Positions 1-5,963 of a DNA stretch of 5,986 bases are shown here, one piece after another. Positions within the stretch are counted from its first letter, which is position 1. Each line of letters begins with the position of its first letter. The notes below the pieces were generated by a model that searched no databases, had not been told where the DNA came from, and saw only the letters and a list, made by a program, of their open reading frames with translations. The DNA lies in assembly GCA_002387725.1 (NCBI GenBank), contig DGKK01000061.1, positions 1 to 5,986 on the forward strand, given 5' to 3'. Origin of the DNA: Nitrospirae bacterium UBA4572. GTDB lineage: Bacteria > Nitrospirota > Leptospirillia > Leptospirillales > Leptospirillaceae. The translations under genes and the position numbers were made by a program.

Positions 1-38
1 ATTCAATTTCGGTTTTTGGGATTCCTGTGAGCCCTCCC

Positions 39-67
39 TTGACGCCCCATGAGGGGCTTCGTATACT
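39..67 (+). promoter_or_regulatory. Sigma70-type promoter of the regulator-cytochrome-pump operon
   Basis: A -35 hexamer TTGACG (39-44) and a -10 hexamer TATACT (62-67) are separated by exactly 17 bp, the optimal spacing for a housekeeping sigma factor. Each hexamer differs from consensus at one position. Transcription should start near base 74, giving a leader of only about 28 nt before the regulator's ATG at 102. It is the only clear promoter seen in the window, and the genes behind it are tightly packed, so it probably drives all six. A GC-rich dyad lies in the spacer and the AT-rich operator starts two bases after the -10. The promoter is inferred from sequence only. Confidence 0.7.
44..57. 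repeat. Short GC-rich dyad in the promoter spacer
   Basis: GCCCC (44-48) and GGGGC (53-57) form a 5-bp perfect dyad around ATGA. It lies almost entirely between the -35 and -10 hexamers. It might be the remnant of a weak terminator for an upstream gene (a TTTT run follows only at 67-70, too far for a classical one), a second regulator site, or chance. Bases 1-38 show nothing else assignable. Confidence 0.3.
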
Positions 68-68
68 T

Positions 69-92
69 TTAATTAATTGGTCAATTAATTAA
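69..92. promoter_or_regulatory. Perfect inverted repeat, probable TetR-family operator
   Basis: Two 11-bp arms, TTAATTAATTG (69-79) and CAATTAATTAA (82-92), are exact reverse complements around a 2-bp centre (GT). The element begins just after the -10 box, covers the expected transcription start and ends inside the ribosome binding region of the regulator gene. A dimeric TetR-type repressor bound here would block RNA polymerase. The two-base centre makes an RNA hairpin unlikely, which favours a DNA operator. No second copy was noticed elsewhere in the window. That the adjacent regulator binds it is inference from position and symmetry. Confidence 0.75.
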
Positions 93-101
93 GGGGTGAG
101 T

Positions 102-839
102 ATGGCAGGCACAGACGATGGAAAAAAAGAGGGAAAGTCTCTCCATGGGGGAAGCTCCGACGCCCCGGACAAGTCAGCCCAGCGAAAGCGGGAGATCCTC
201 GATGCTGCCATGGTGTGTTTTTCCGAGGAGGGGTATTTTCAGACCACCAACAGGAAGATCGCCCGCAAGGCGGGAATTACCGAGGGGCTGATCTACCATT
301 ACTTTCCCTGCAAGAAGGCCCTCCTTCAGGAAATCATCGAGGAGAAGTTCCGCCATGACCGCTCCCCGGCGCAGCGGTGCTATACCCGCTGGGAGGCGCG
401 ATTCGAGATCTCCCCCCCGACGAGGGAGACCTTCCGGGACTTCCTTTTCGATCTCGGCCGGGCCACCTTTGAAGGGCTGGACAGGGACCGGGATGTCCTT
501 CGCATCCTCCTGTCGGAATATCGACTCCTCGATGAAGGTCAGGAGCCCCTGTTCCCCCGGCTCGTCATGGAGCGCTCGATGAACCGCTTTTCCCGCCTTC
601 TTGCGCTCTATCTTGCGGCAGAAAACTTTCCGGACTCCTCCACGGCGATGAAGGACTCGTTTTTCATCGGTCCGATCGTCTCCATCTTTCTTTTTCAGGA
701 TCTCCTTCAGGGCAACAAGGTCCGTACTCTCGACCGGGAGCTTTTTCTGTCGACTCTCGTCGATCATTTCATGGCCGGGATCGCTGCGATGCCGGTGGGA
801 AAACAGGATGAAAAATCAGGGAAGGATTCTTCAATATGA
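102..839 (+). CDS. TetR/AcrR-family transcriptional regulator, probable local repressor of the pump operon
   Basis: A 245-residue protein with the TetR-family plan: an N-terminal DNA-binding helix-turn-helix domain (about residues 26-72) and an all-helical, divergent ligand-binding and dimerisation domain (about 80-230). The DNA-binding part is clear: a first helix with REILDAAMVCFSEEGY (30-45), then TTNRKIARKAGITEGLIYHYF (48-68) with the recognition helix around ITEGLIYHYF. The first 25 residues are a charged, low-complexity tail. ATG 102 is preferred: AAGGGG (91-96) sits 5 nt upstream. A GTG at 96 in the same frame lies inside that ribosome binding site and is less likely. The stop overlaps the next start (ATGA, 836-839). 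As first gene behind a promoter with a palindromic operator, it probably represses itself and the efflux genes. The inducing ligand cannot be read from the sequence. Family assignment is firm; target and ligand are inference. Confidence 0.93.
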   Translation: MAGTDDGKKEGKSLHGGSSDAPDKSAQRKREILDAAMVCFSEEGYFQTTNRKIARKAGITEGLIYHYFPCKKALLQEIIEEKFRHDRSPAQRCYTRWEARFEISPPTRETFRDFLFDLGRATFEGLDRDRDVLRILLSEYRLLDEGQEPLFPRLVMERSMNRFSRLLALYLAAENFPDSSTAMKDSFFIGPIVSIFLFQDLLQGNKVRTLDRELFLSTLVDHFMAGIAAMPVGKQDEKSGKDSSI

Positions 840-1432
840 GAAAAATGCGTCAGGCGTTCGTGGGGCTTCTGCTTCTTCTCCTGGGCGGGGGAGGAGTTGT
901 TCTCGAGGCGGTCCATGCCCGGGCCGACTCTGTCATGCACCGATATGTCGGAGTGGAGACCTGCGAGGTCTGCCACTCGGCCAAGAGGATCGGTGATCAA
1001 TTCGATGCCTGGGCCGGAAGTCCCCATGCCCGCGCCTATGCCGACCTGACGACGCCAGAGGCCCGGGCCATTGCCGACCGCCTGCATGTGGCCGACCCCA
1101 CCCGGGATGGACGCTGCCTCTCCTGCCACGTGACGGCCTACGGGAAACCTCTTCCGGAAGTTCTATCGACCTTCCGGAGAACGGATGGGGTCCAGTGCGA
1201 ATCCTGTCACGGTCCCGGCGAGGACTATGCCCACTTTTCTGTCATGATTTCCCCGAAAAAATCGAAAAGGGCGGGAGTTGTCATCCCTGACGAGACGACC
1301 TGCAAGACCTGTCACAACCCGAGTTCTCCGACCTATAAAGGGTTCGACTACCATGCGGCACTTCGAATGATTGCGCATCCTGTCCCGGCGGAAACAAAGC
1401 GGGAAACTCTTGAAATGGGAGATGAAAAATGA
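836..1432 (+). CDS. Tetrahaem cytochrome c, cytochrome c554 family, exported
   Basis: A 198-residue exported protein with four haem c attachment motifs: CEVCH (43-47), CLSCH (94-98), CESCH (121-125) and CKTCH (156-160). A signal peptide is plain: basic start (MRKMR), leucine-rich core (about 8-23) and an ARA site with cleavage expected after residue 30. The blocks YVGVETCEVCH, GSPHARAYADL (61-71) and GVQCESCHGPGEDYAH (118-133) are typical of the cytochrome c554/c-prime family (Nitrosomonas c554 type: tetrahaem, electron transfer from hydroxylamine oxidoreductase, with reported nitric oxide reduction). Histidines outside the motifs (35, 64, 84, 133, 173, 181) could be distal haem ligands. No C-terminal membrane anchor is seen, so it should be soluble in the periplasm. 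ATG 836 overlaps the regulator's stop, and AGGGAAGG (818-825) lies 10 nt upstream. No hydroxylamine oxidoreductase or quinone partner is in the window. Class is certain; electron partner and substrate are unknown. A c-type cytochrome inside a drug-pump operon is unusual. Confidence 0.93.
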   Translation: MRKMRQAFVGLLLLLLGGGGVVLEAVHARADSVMHRYVGVETCEVCHSAKRIGDQFDAWAGSPHARAYADLTTPEARAIADRLHVADPTRDGRCLSCHVTAYGKPLPEVLSTFRRTDGVQCESCHGPGEDYAHFSVMISPKKSKRAGVVIPDETTCKTCHNPSSPTYKGFDYHAALRMIAHPVPAETKRETLEMGDEK

Positions 1433-2394
1433 GCGGTGTTCAGGCAGGGACGCCACCCGAGGCCGATTCTGGCCGCAACAGGAGGCGAGGGATCATCATC
1501 GGCGTGGCGGGTCTTCTGGCCACGGCCGTCATCGCCCTTCTCTACATGAGATACAACGAGTTCTATGTCTCGACCGAGGACTCCATGGTGGACGGAGACA
1601 TTGTCATGGTCTCCGCGAATACGCGAGGGAGGGTCATGACCCTCCCGGTCAACATGGGCGATCCCGTTCACAAGGGAGATCTCCTGGCCCGTATCGATAC
1701 CACAGGCTTCGGGGCCCTTGAGTCCATCGGGCAACGCAATGTCTCTGCCTTTGGAGACCTGGCCCGGACAAAGGCCCAGGAGGTCTCGCTGTCGGTGCGT
1801 CTGGCGAATGCCCGAAGGGATCTGGCCCGGGGGGAGGCCCTGAGAAAGGGAGGCTTCATAACGGATTCCGACCTCGACCATCTCCGGACGGTCGTGGATG
1901 ATCTCAATGCCCAGCTCGCCGAGATCCGGAAGCTGGCCTTCGTCAACCGCACCGCCCTGGAGACCACCGAGTCCCATCCCCTCAACTACACCATTCACTC
2001 CCCCCTCGACGGACAGGTGGCGGAACGCATTGTCCAGGTGGGACAGGTCGTCTCCCGGGGGCAGGCCGTCGTCTCTCTGGTCGACCCCAAGGATACCTGG
2101 GTGACGGCCAAGGTCAAGGAGACCCGGATGGGCCATGTGCGGGTGGGGCAGAAGGTCGACATCACCATCGACGCCTATCCCGGACGGAAGTTCCATGGAC
2201 ATGTCTTCCAGATTCTTCCGACCTCGGCGGCCGCCATTTCCCTTCTCCCTCCCGAGAATGCCTCCGGCACCTTCGTCAAGGTGACCCAGCGTGTTCCGGT
2301 AAGGATTTCCATTGACGATGCCAGGGATGTCGTCCTGCGTCCGGGGCTTTCAACGGAAGTCCGCATCCACATCCGGGACGGTTCCCCGTGGTGA
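1429..2394 (+). CDS. emrA: EmrA/HlyD-family periplasmic adaptor (membrane fusion protein)
   Basis: A 321-residue adaptor linking the inner-membrane transporter to the outer-membrane channel. Seen in order: a short cytoplasmic tail ending in RNRRR (16-20), one membrane anchor (about 21-40), the first half of a lipoyl/barrel-sandwich domain (VSANTRGRVMTLPVNMGDPVHKGDLLARID, 61-90), a helical hairpin (about 95-180), the second lipoyl half (IHSPLDGQVAERIVQVGQVVSRGQAVVSLVD, 189-219) and a beta-barrel domain (about 222-316). The stretch SGTFVKVTQRVPVRI (279-293) is a hallmark of the EmrA branch. At 321 residues it is shorter than E. coli EmrA (about 390), mainly in the hairpin. ATG 1429 overlaps the cytochrome stop (ATGA), with GGGAG (1417-1421) 7 nt upstream. 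With the next two genes it makes a complete tripartite pump. Family is sure; the emrA symbol is by family, not proven orthology. Confidence 0.92.
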   Translation: MSGVQAGTPPEADSGRNRRRGIIIGVAGLLATAVIALLYMRYNEFYVSTEDSMVDGDIVMVSANTRGRVMTLPVNMGDPVHKGDLLARIDTTGFGALESIGQRNVSAFGDLARTKAQEVSLSVRLANARRDLARGEALRKGGFITDSDLDHLRTVVDDLNAQLAEIRKLAFVNRTALETTESHPLNYTIHSPLDGQVAERIVQVGQVVSRGQAVVSLVDPKDTWVTAKVKETRMGHVRVGQKVDITIDAYPGRKFHGHVFQILPTSAAAISLLPPENASGTFVKVTQRVPVRISIDDARDVVLRPGLSTEVRIHIRDGSPW

Positions 2395-2414
2395 CTCACG
2401 AGTCCGGAAGCCTG

Positions 2415-3998
2415 ATGGGGCACTCCCCCCACTATCGATGGTGGGCCCTGGGAGTGGTCATGCTCTCTCTCTTCCTTCCGGTTCTCGATACGACCATTGT
2501 GAATGTGGCCCTCCCCTACATGATCGGGAGCCTCGATACCAATCAGGACGAAGTCCGGTGGGTCATCACAGCCTATTCCATGGCCTTTGCGGTGAGTACG
2601 CTTGCGAGTGCCTGGCTGCGGACCGTCTTCGGGATCAAGAACCTCTATCTTGGCTCCATCGTGCTCTTTGTGGCCTCCTCCTTTTTTGCCGGGATCTCGC
2701 CCAATCTGAACCTGATGATTGTCTTCCGGGTCCTTCAGGCTGTGGGGGGAGGGATCATGATGCCCTTGGGCTTCACGATCATCACGGAGGCCTTTCCGGC
2801 TCCGGAGAGGCCCAAGGCCTTCGGCTTCTTCGGCATCGTGGTGGTGCTGGCTCCCACCATCGGTCCGATCCTGGGGGGATGGCTCGTCGACAACATGAAC
2901 TGGCGTGATGTCTTTTTCATCAATGTTCCCTTCGGATTCCTGAGCTTCTTCTTTACGATGTTCATTCTTAAGAAGGACCGCAGCCATACGCTCGTTCCCT
3001 TCGACTATGCGGGATTCATCTCCCTGGGAACGGCCCTCTCCTTTCTCCTTGTCGGTCTCACCGAAGGGGAACGCTGGGGATGGACGGCCTTTTTTGTTTA
3101 CGAATGCTGGGCGGTGGCCTCTGTCTCCTTCTGGATCTATGTCATCACCGCCTTTTTGGTGAAGCATCCCCTGATCGATCTCTCCATCTTCCGGGATCTG
3201 GACTTCGTTCTCATCATGGTGGCCAACTTCTTTCGCGCCATCGGCCTCTTCGGGCGGATGTTCCTGCTTCCCCTCTTTGTCCAGACCTTCAATGCCTTCA
3301 CCGCCACCGATGCCGGGCTGGTCCTCCTTCCCTCCTCTCTCATGGCCGGAATTGCCATGCCGGTTCTTGGAGCTGTCTCCGCCAAGGGCTCCGACAGCTT
3401 CAAGCGGGGCCTCCTGGTGGCAGGGTTTCTGATGCTGGCCTTCTCCCAGTTCCTGTACGCCTTTCTTATGGGAGTTCCGTCGATGAGCCAGATTATCGTG
3501 GCACAGCTTGTCTTCGGTCTCTCGATGGGGATGCTCAACGCGCTCCTCTCCTCGATCCCCCAGACCCTGGTGGCTCCCCGCCACATTGGTCTGGCCTCGA
3601 GCCTCCAGAGCAACATGCTCCAGATCGGAGGGGCGCTGGGGGTGGCGGTCCTGGGAAACATCCTCGACCATCAGGAGGCGGATTTCTATTCCCAGTACCA
3701 GTCGAATGTGACCCACCACGCCTATTTTTACCAGAGGGTCCTTTCGTTCCTCTCCCAATCGGCTCAGCACGGCCTTCCCACGGCCGATCCGACCGCGCGG
3801 ACCGGGGCCATGGTGATCGGGCTTGCCCAGACGCAGGCGGCCATCTCTGCGTACAATGAAACATTTATCGTTGCGGGCCTCATGGCCCTTCTGGGGATTC
3901 CGATGATCCTTCTCATGAAGAAGCTCTCCCAGCGCCATGACCCCTCCCAAGGAACCCTTTCCGGAAAACCCGAAGTTGTGCATGGAGGATTCGAGTGA
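2415..3998 (+). CDS. emrB: EmrB/QacA-type DHA2 major facilitator efflux transporter
   Basis: A 527-residue inner-membrane proton-driven drug exporter of the 14-helix DHA2 branch. Visible motifs: LDTTIVNVALP in helix 1 (24-34), WVITAYSMAFAV (49-60), RVLQAVGGGIMMPLG (105-119), and the antiporter motif C region GPILGGWLVDNMNWRDVFFINVPFG (150-174). A long segment between the last two helices (about 418-480) is normal for this branch. The usual helix 2-3 loop motif (G-x-L-A-D-R-x-G-R) is degenerate: ALRT-like WLRTVFGIKN (67-76) lacks the usual acidic or glutamine residue. The start is uncertain: ATG 2415 has GGAAG (2406-2410) 4 nt upstream and gives a tail of normal length before helix 1, so it is preferred. 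GTG 2391 would give a GTGA overlap with the adaptor stop like the other junctions, and GTG 2388 is also in frame; both lack a good ribosome binding site. Substrates are probably hydrophobic or amphipathic toxic compounds, by family only. Confidence 0.9.
   Translation: MGHSPHYRWWALGVVMLSLFLPVLDTTIVNVALPYMIGSLDTNQDEVRWVITAYSMAFAVSTLASAWLRTVFGIKNLYLGSIVLFVASSFFAGISPNLNLMIVFRVLQAVGGGIMMPLGFTIITEAFPAPERPKAFGFFGIVVVLAPTIGPILGGWLVDNMNWRDVFFINVPFGFLSFFFTMFILKKDRSHTLVPFDYAGFISLGTALSFLLVGLTEGERWGWTAFFVYECWAVASVSFWIYVITAFLVKHPLIDLSIFRDLDFVLIMVANFFRAIGLFGRMFLLPLFVQTFNAFTATDAGLVLLPSSLMAGIAMPVLGAVSAKGSDSFKRGLLVAGFLMLAFSQFLYAFLMGVPSMSQIIVAQLVFGLSMGMLNALLSSIPQTLVAPRHIGLASSLQSNMLQIGGALGVAVLGNILDHQEADFYSQYQSNVTHHAYFYQRVLSFLSQSAQHGLPTADPTARTGAMVIGLAQTQAAISAYNETFIVAGLMALLGIPMILLMKKLSQRHDPSQGTLSGKPEVVHGGFE
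3984..3988 (+). promoter_or_regulatory. Strong ribosome binding site deciding the channel gene's GTG start
   Basis: GGAGG lies inside the last codons of the transporter gene, 6 nt before GTG 3995. It supports this GTG, which overlaps the transporter stop (GTGA), as the true start of the outer membrane channel. The resulting protein begins directly with a normal signal peptide. Confidence 0.7.
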
Positions 3999-5365
3999 GA
4001 CGTTTGTTGCTTTCTGCCTCATATGTCATCGTTTTTCTGGCCCTGTTGCTCCCGCCGGCCTCTGCCGGGGAGCTGCCCGATCCGGAGGCGGCCACGGATA
4101 TGACGGCCGTCGCCCCCGACGGACAGTCCATCACCTTGGGCGATGCCGTCAGAGAGGCCCTTCTTCGCCGCCCGACCCTCAAGGCGGCGGAGCAGAGCGT
4201 CCTTCTTTCGAAGGCGCAGATGGGAGCCTCCCGTTCGGGGTACCTGCCCACACTCCAGGCCTCCTATTCCGACACGGTGGGAAACAGCATCTTTGGTTAT
4301 TTTCTCATCCCGGGGTATCAATATGCCAACTACAACCTGTTGACGGTGGCCCTGACCCAGACCGTCTGGGACTTCGGCCGGGTCCATTCCCAGATGCGGC
4401 AGAGCCGGCACCAGCTGGGGGCGGCCGAGGCCCTGAACCGCCGGGAGGCCCAGACGGTAATCCGGGACGTGGAAACGGCCTATTACGATCTCCTGAAGGC
4501 CCAGCATCGGGTTCTTTCCGCCCGCCAGAGCGTCGTGGATGCCTCCTCCCACCTGGCCGAGGCCCGGGCCCGACTCTCGGCCGGCGTCGGGCTCAGGCTC
4601 GATGTGACCCAGGCCAAGGTCAATCTCGAATCGGCCCGCCTCGACCTCATTCACGAGGAGACCCTCCGCCGGAAGGCCCAGGTGGATCTGGGCCGGGCGA
4701 TCGGGTTTCGAAAAAAACGCCCCTTCGTGGCCCTCACTCCCGCCGAGCCGGAAAGGATTCCTCCCTTTCCCGATGGCCCGGCTCTTGACCGCCTGATTGC
4801 TTCCCATCCCGAGATCCTGGCCGATACCGAAAATGTCCGTCAGAAAAAGGCGGCCCTCGATGCTGCCAAGGATCAGAACTATCCGACCATCACCGGCAAT
4901 GCCCAGTATTATCTGGCCCAGATCTCCGTTCCTCTCTTTGGGCTTCCCACCAATCCCTTCTCGACGGTCAACGTGGGAGGGGTCCTGAATATCCCGATTT
5001 TCTCGGGGGGATTGATGACAAGCCAGATTCATGAAGCCCGGGCCGACATGAGACGGACAATTCACCAGGCCGAAGACGACCGTCTTCGGATCCTGGCTCT
5101 GATCCGTGACGCGGCCCTTGATGTAGAGGAGAATCGGGAACGCCTTCGGGAGACGGAGACGGCTCTGGAAAACGCCGAAGAAAACGACCGTCAGGTCGAG
5201 GCGGCCTATCGGGCCGGAACGGCCCATTCCGTCGATGCCATCGATGCGGAGACGGCCCTTCGCCGGGCGCGGGTCGATGTGGATTCCGCCCGATTCGACC
5301 TGATGAGCTCCATTGTGGCCTATCATTACGCGCTGGGCACGCTCACCTCCCCGGGGGCCCCCTGA
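3995..5365 (+). CDS. TolC-type outer membrane efflux channel
   Basis: A 456-residue outer membrane factor, the exit duct of the pump. A signal peptide is evident (MRRLLL, hydrophobic core to about residue 20, PASA with cleavage after about 24). There is no lipobox cysteine, so unlike many NodT/OprM members it should not be lipid-anchored. The two repeated OEP halves of the family are visible. The first starts at ITLGDAVREALLRRPTLKAAEQ (46-67), with YLPTLQASYSD (83-93) and TQTVWDFGRV (121-130) as strand regions. The second starts near LDRLIASHPEILADTENVRQKKAALDAAKDQNYPTI (264-299), with VGGVLNIPIFSGGLMTSQIHEARA (327-350). Between and after them are long alpha-helical stretches rich in Ala, Arg and Glu (140-235, 345-440), ending with AYRAGTAHSVDAIDAETAL (404-422), typical of the tunnel. 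Length is normal for TolC-like proteins. It begins with GTG overlapping the transporter stop and probably assembles as a trimer with the two preceding products. Confidence 0.92.
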   Translation: MRRLLLSASYVIVFLALLLPPASAGELPDPEAATDMTAVAPDGQSITLGDAVREALLRRPTLKAAEQSVLLSKAQMGASRSGYLPTLQASYSDTVGNSIFGYFLIPGYQYANYNLLTVALTQTVWDFGRVHSQMRQSRHQLGAAEALNRREAQTVIRDVETAYYDLLKAQHRVLSARQSVVDASSHLAEARARLSAGVGLRLDVTQAKVNLESARLDLIHEETLRRKAQVDLGRAIGFRKKRPFVALTPAEPERIPPFPDGPALDRLIASHPEILADTENVRQKKAALDAAKDQNYPTITGNAQYYLAQISVPLFGLPTNPFSTVNVGGVLNIPIFSGGLMTSQIHEARADMRRTIHQAEDDRLRILALIRDAALDVEENRERLRETETALENAEENDRQVEAAYRAGTAHSVDAIDAETALRRARVDVDSARFDLMSSIVAYHYALGTLTSPGAP

Positions 5366-5826
5366 TGGAGTCCGATGAGGTTGAACTCTTTGCCGACGGG
5401 GCCTGTTCCGGAAATCCCGGTCCGGGAGGATGGGGCGTCCTTCTGCGCTGTCGGGGCCATGTTCGGGAGATCTCCGGAGGGGAGTTTCAGACGACGAACA
5501 ATCGCATGGAGCTATCCGGGGTGATCGCCGGTCTTTCGGCCTTGAAAAAGCCCTGCCGGGTCATGGTGACTACCGATAGCCAGTATGTGAAGAACGGGAT
5601 GACCACCTGGATCCGCTCCTGGAAGAAGAATGGCTTTCGGACCTCGTCCGGACAGCCGGTCAAGAACGAGGATCTCTGGAGAGAGCTCGATCGTCTGGCG
5701 GCCCTTCACGAGATCACCTGGCACTGGGTGCGGGGCCATGACGGACATCCGGAGAACGAGAGGGTGGACCTTCTGGCACGGGAGGCCATATCGTCGGTCA
5801 GAAAGGGGAATTCGCAAGGGGCATGA
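5365..5826 (+). CDS. rnhA: Ribonuclease HI
   Basis: A 153-residue cytoplasmic enzyme that cuts the RNA strand of RNA-DNA hybrids, removing R-loops and primer remnants. Length is normal for the single-domain bacterial enzyme (E. coli 155). The four metal-binding catalytic acids are present: D11 in LFADGACSGNPGPGG, E49 in TTNNRMEL, D71 in TTDSQYVKNG, and D135 in NERVDLLA. The catalytic-loop histidine H125 is in WVRGHDGHPENE. The basic protrusion used for hybrid binding is also there (WIRSWKKNGFRTSSGQPVKN, 82-101). It should be fully active. ATG 5365 shares a base with the channel's stop (TGATG), with only a G-run (5353-5357) as a possible ribosome binding site, so translation is probably coupled. 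Functionally it has no evident tie to efflux and is probably a co-transcribed housekeeping gene. The last ten residues (about 144-153) are a non-conserved tail. Confidence 0.95.
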   Translation: MESDEVELFADGACSGNPGPGGWGVLLRCRGHVREISGGEFQTTNNRMELSGVIAGLSALKKPCRVMVTTDSQYVKNGMTTWIRSWKKNGFRTSSGQPVKNEDLWRELDRLAALHEITWHWVRGHDGHPENERVDLLAREAISSVRKGNSQGA

Positions 5827-5924
5827 GGTCTGTCGAGAGGGGGAGACGAATGTCTGTCGGAAGGTGAGAAAGAACGGACGGGCCGAAAATGATCGAAAAT
5901 GGAGGAGCTTTTCCGGGAGGAAAC

Positions 5925-5963
5925 AAAAAAGGGCCAAGGTCGTTGACCTTGGCCCTTTTTTTT
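5925..5963. terminator. Strong bidirectional intrinsic terminator
   Basis: GGGCCAAGGTC (5931-5941), a 3-nt loop (GTT) and GACCTTGGCCC (5945-5955) form a perfect 11-bp stem. It is followed by eight Ts (5956-5963) and preceded by six As (5925-5930), so on either strand the hairpin is followed by a U-tract. It closes the six-gene operon about 100 nt after the ribonuclease stop. Its symmetry suggests that it also ends transcription arriving from the opposite direction. The 98-nt trailer between (5827-5924) holds no gene that can be supported. Confidence 0.92.

Noticed and set aside
1..52. A possible C-terminal end of an upstream gene in the first bases
   Set aside because: Frames 1 and 2 end with stops at 28-30 and 50-52, but the stretch is too short to tell coding from non-coding sequence.
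69..92. The palindrome as an RNA hairpin or terminator
   Set aside because: The 2-base centre is too tight for an RNA loop, the arms are AT-only except one pair, and the site lies over the expected transcription start. A DNA operator fits better.
1348..2202. A 284-codon minus-strand open frame over the adaptor gene
   Set aside because: It has repetitive Gly/Asp/His-rich composition and is fully opposite a clear EmrA-type gene; it is an antisense shadow.
2175..4022. A 615-codon open frame on the minus strand opposite the transporter gene
   Set aside because: Its translation is dominated by charged residues, glycine, histidine and proline, with no domain. The plus strand encodes an unmistakable membrane transporter. 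The open frame arises because the sense gene rarely uses TTA, CTA and TCA codons.
3937..4788. A 283-codon plus-strand frame overlapping the channel gene in another frame
   Set aside because: The protein is Pro/Gly/Arg-rich, as expected for out-of-frame GC-rich sequence. The overlapping frame encodes a complete signal peptide and OEP domains.
4019..5326. A 435-codon open frame on the minus strand opposite the channel gene
   Set aside because: It mirrors the codon frame of the TolC-type gene, has no recognisable family features and lacks a credible ribosome binding context.
5850..5867. A tiny open frame (MSVGR) behind a purine-rich stretch in the trailer
   Set aside because: Five codons cannot be supported as a gene; the trailer's GTCTGTCG and CGAAAATG direct repeats are too short to mean anything.
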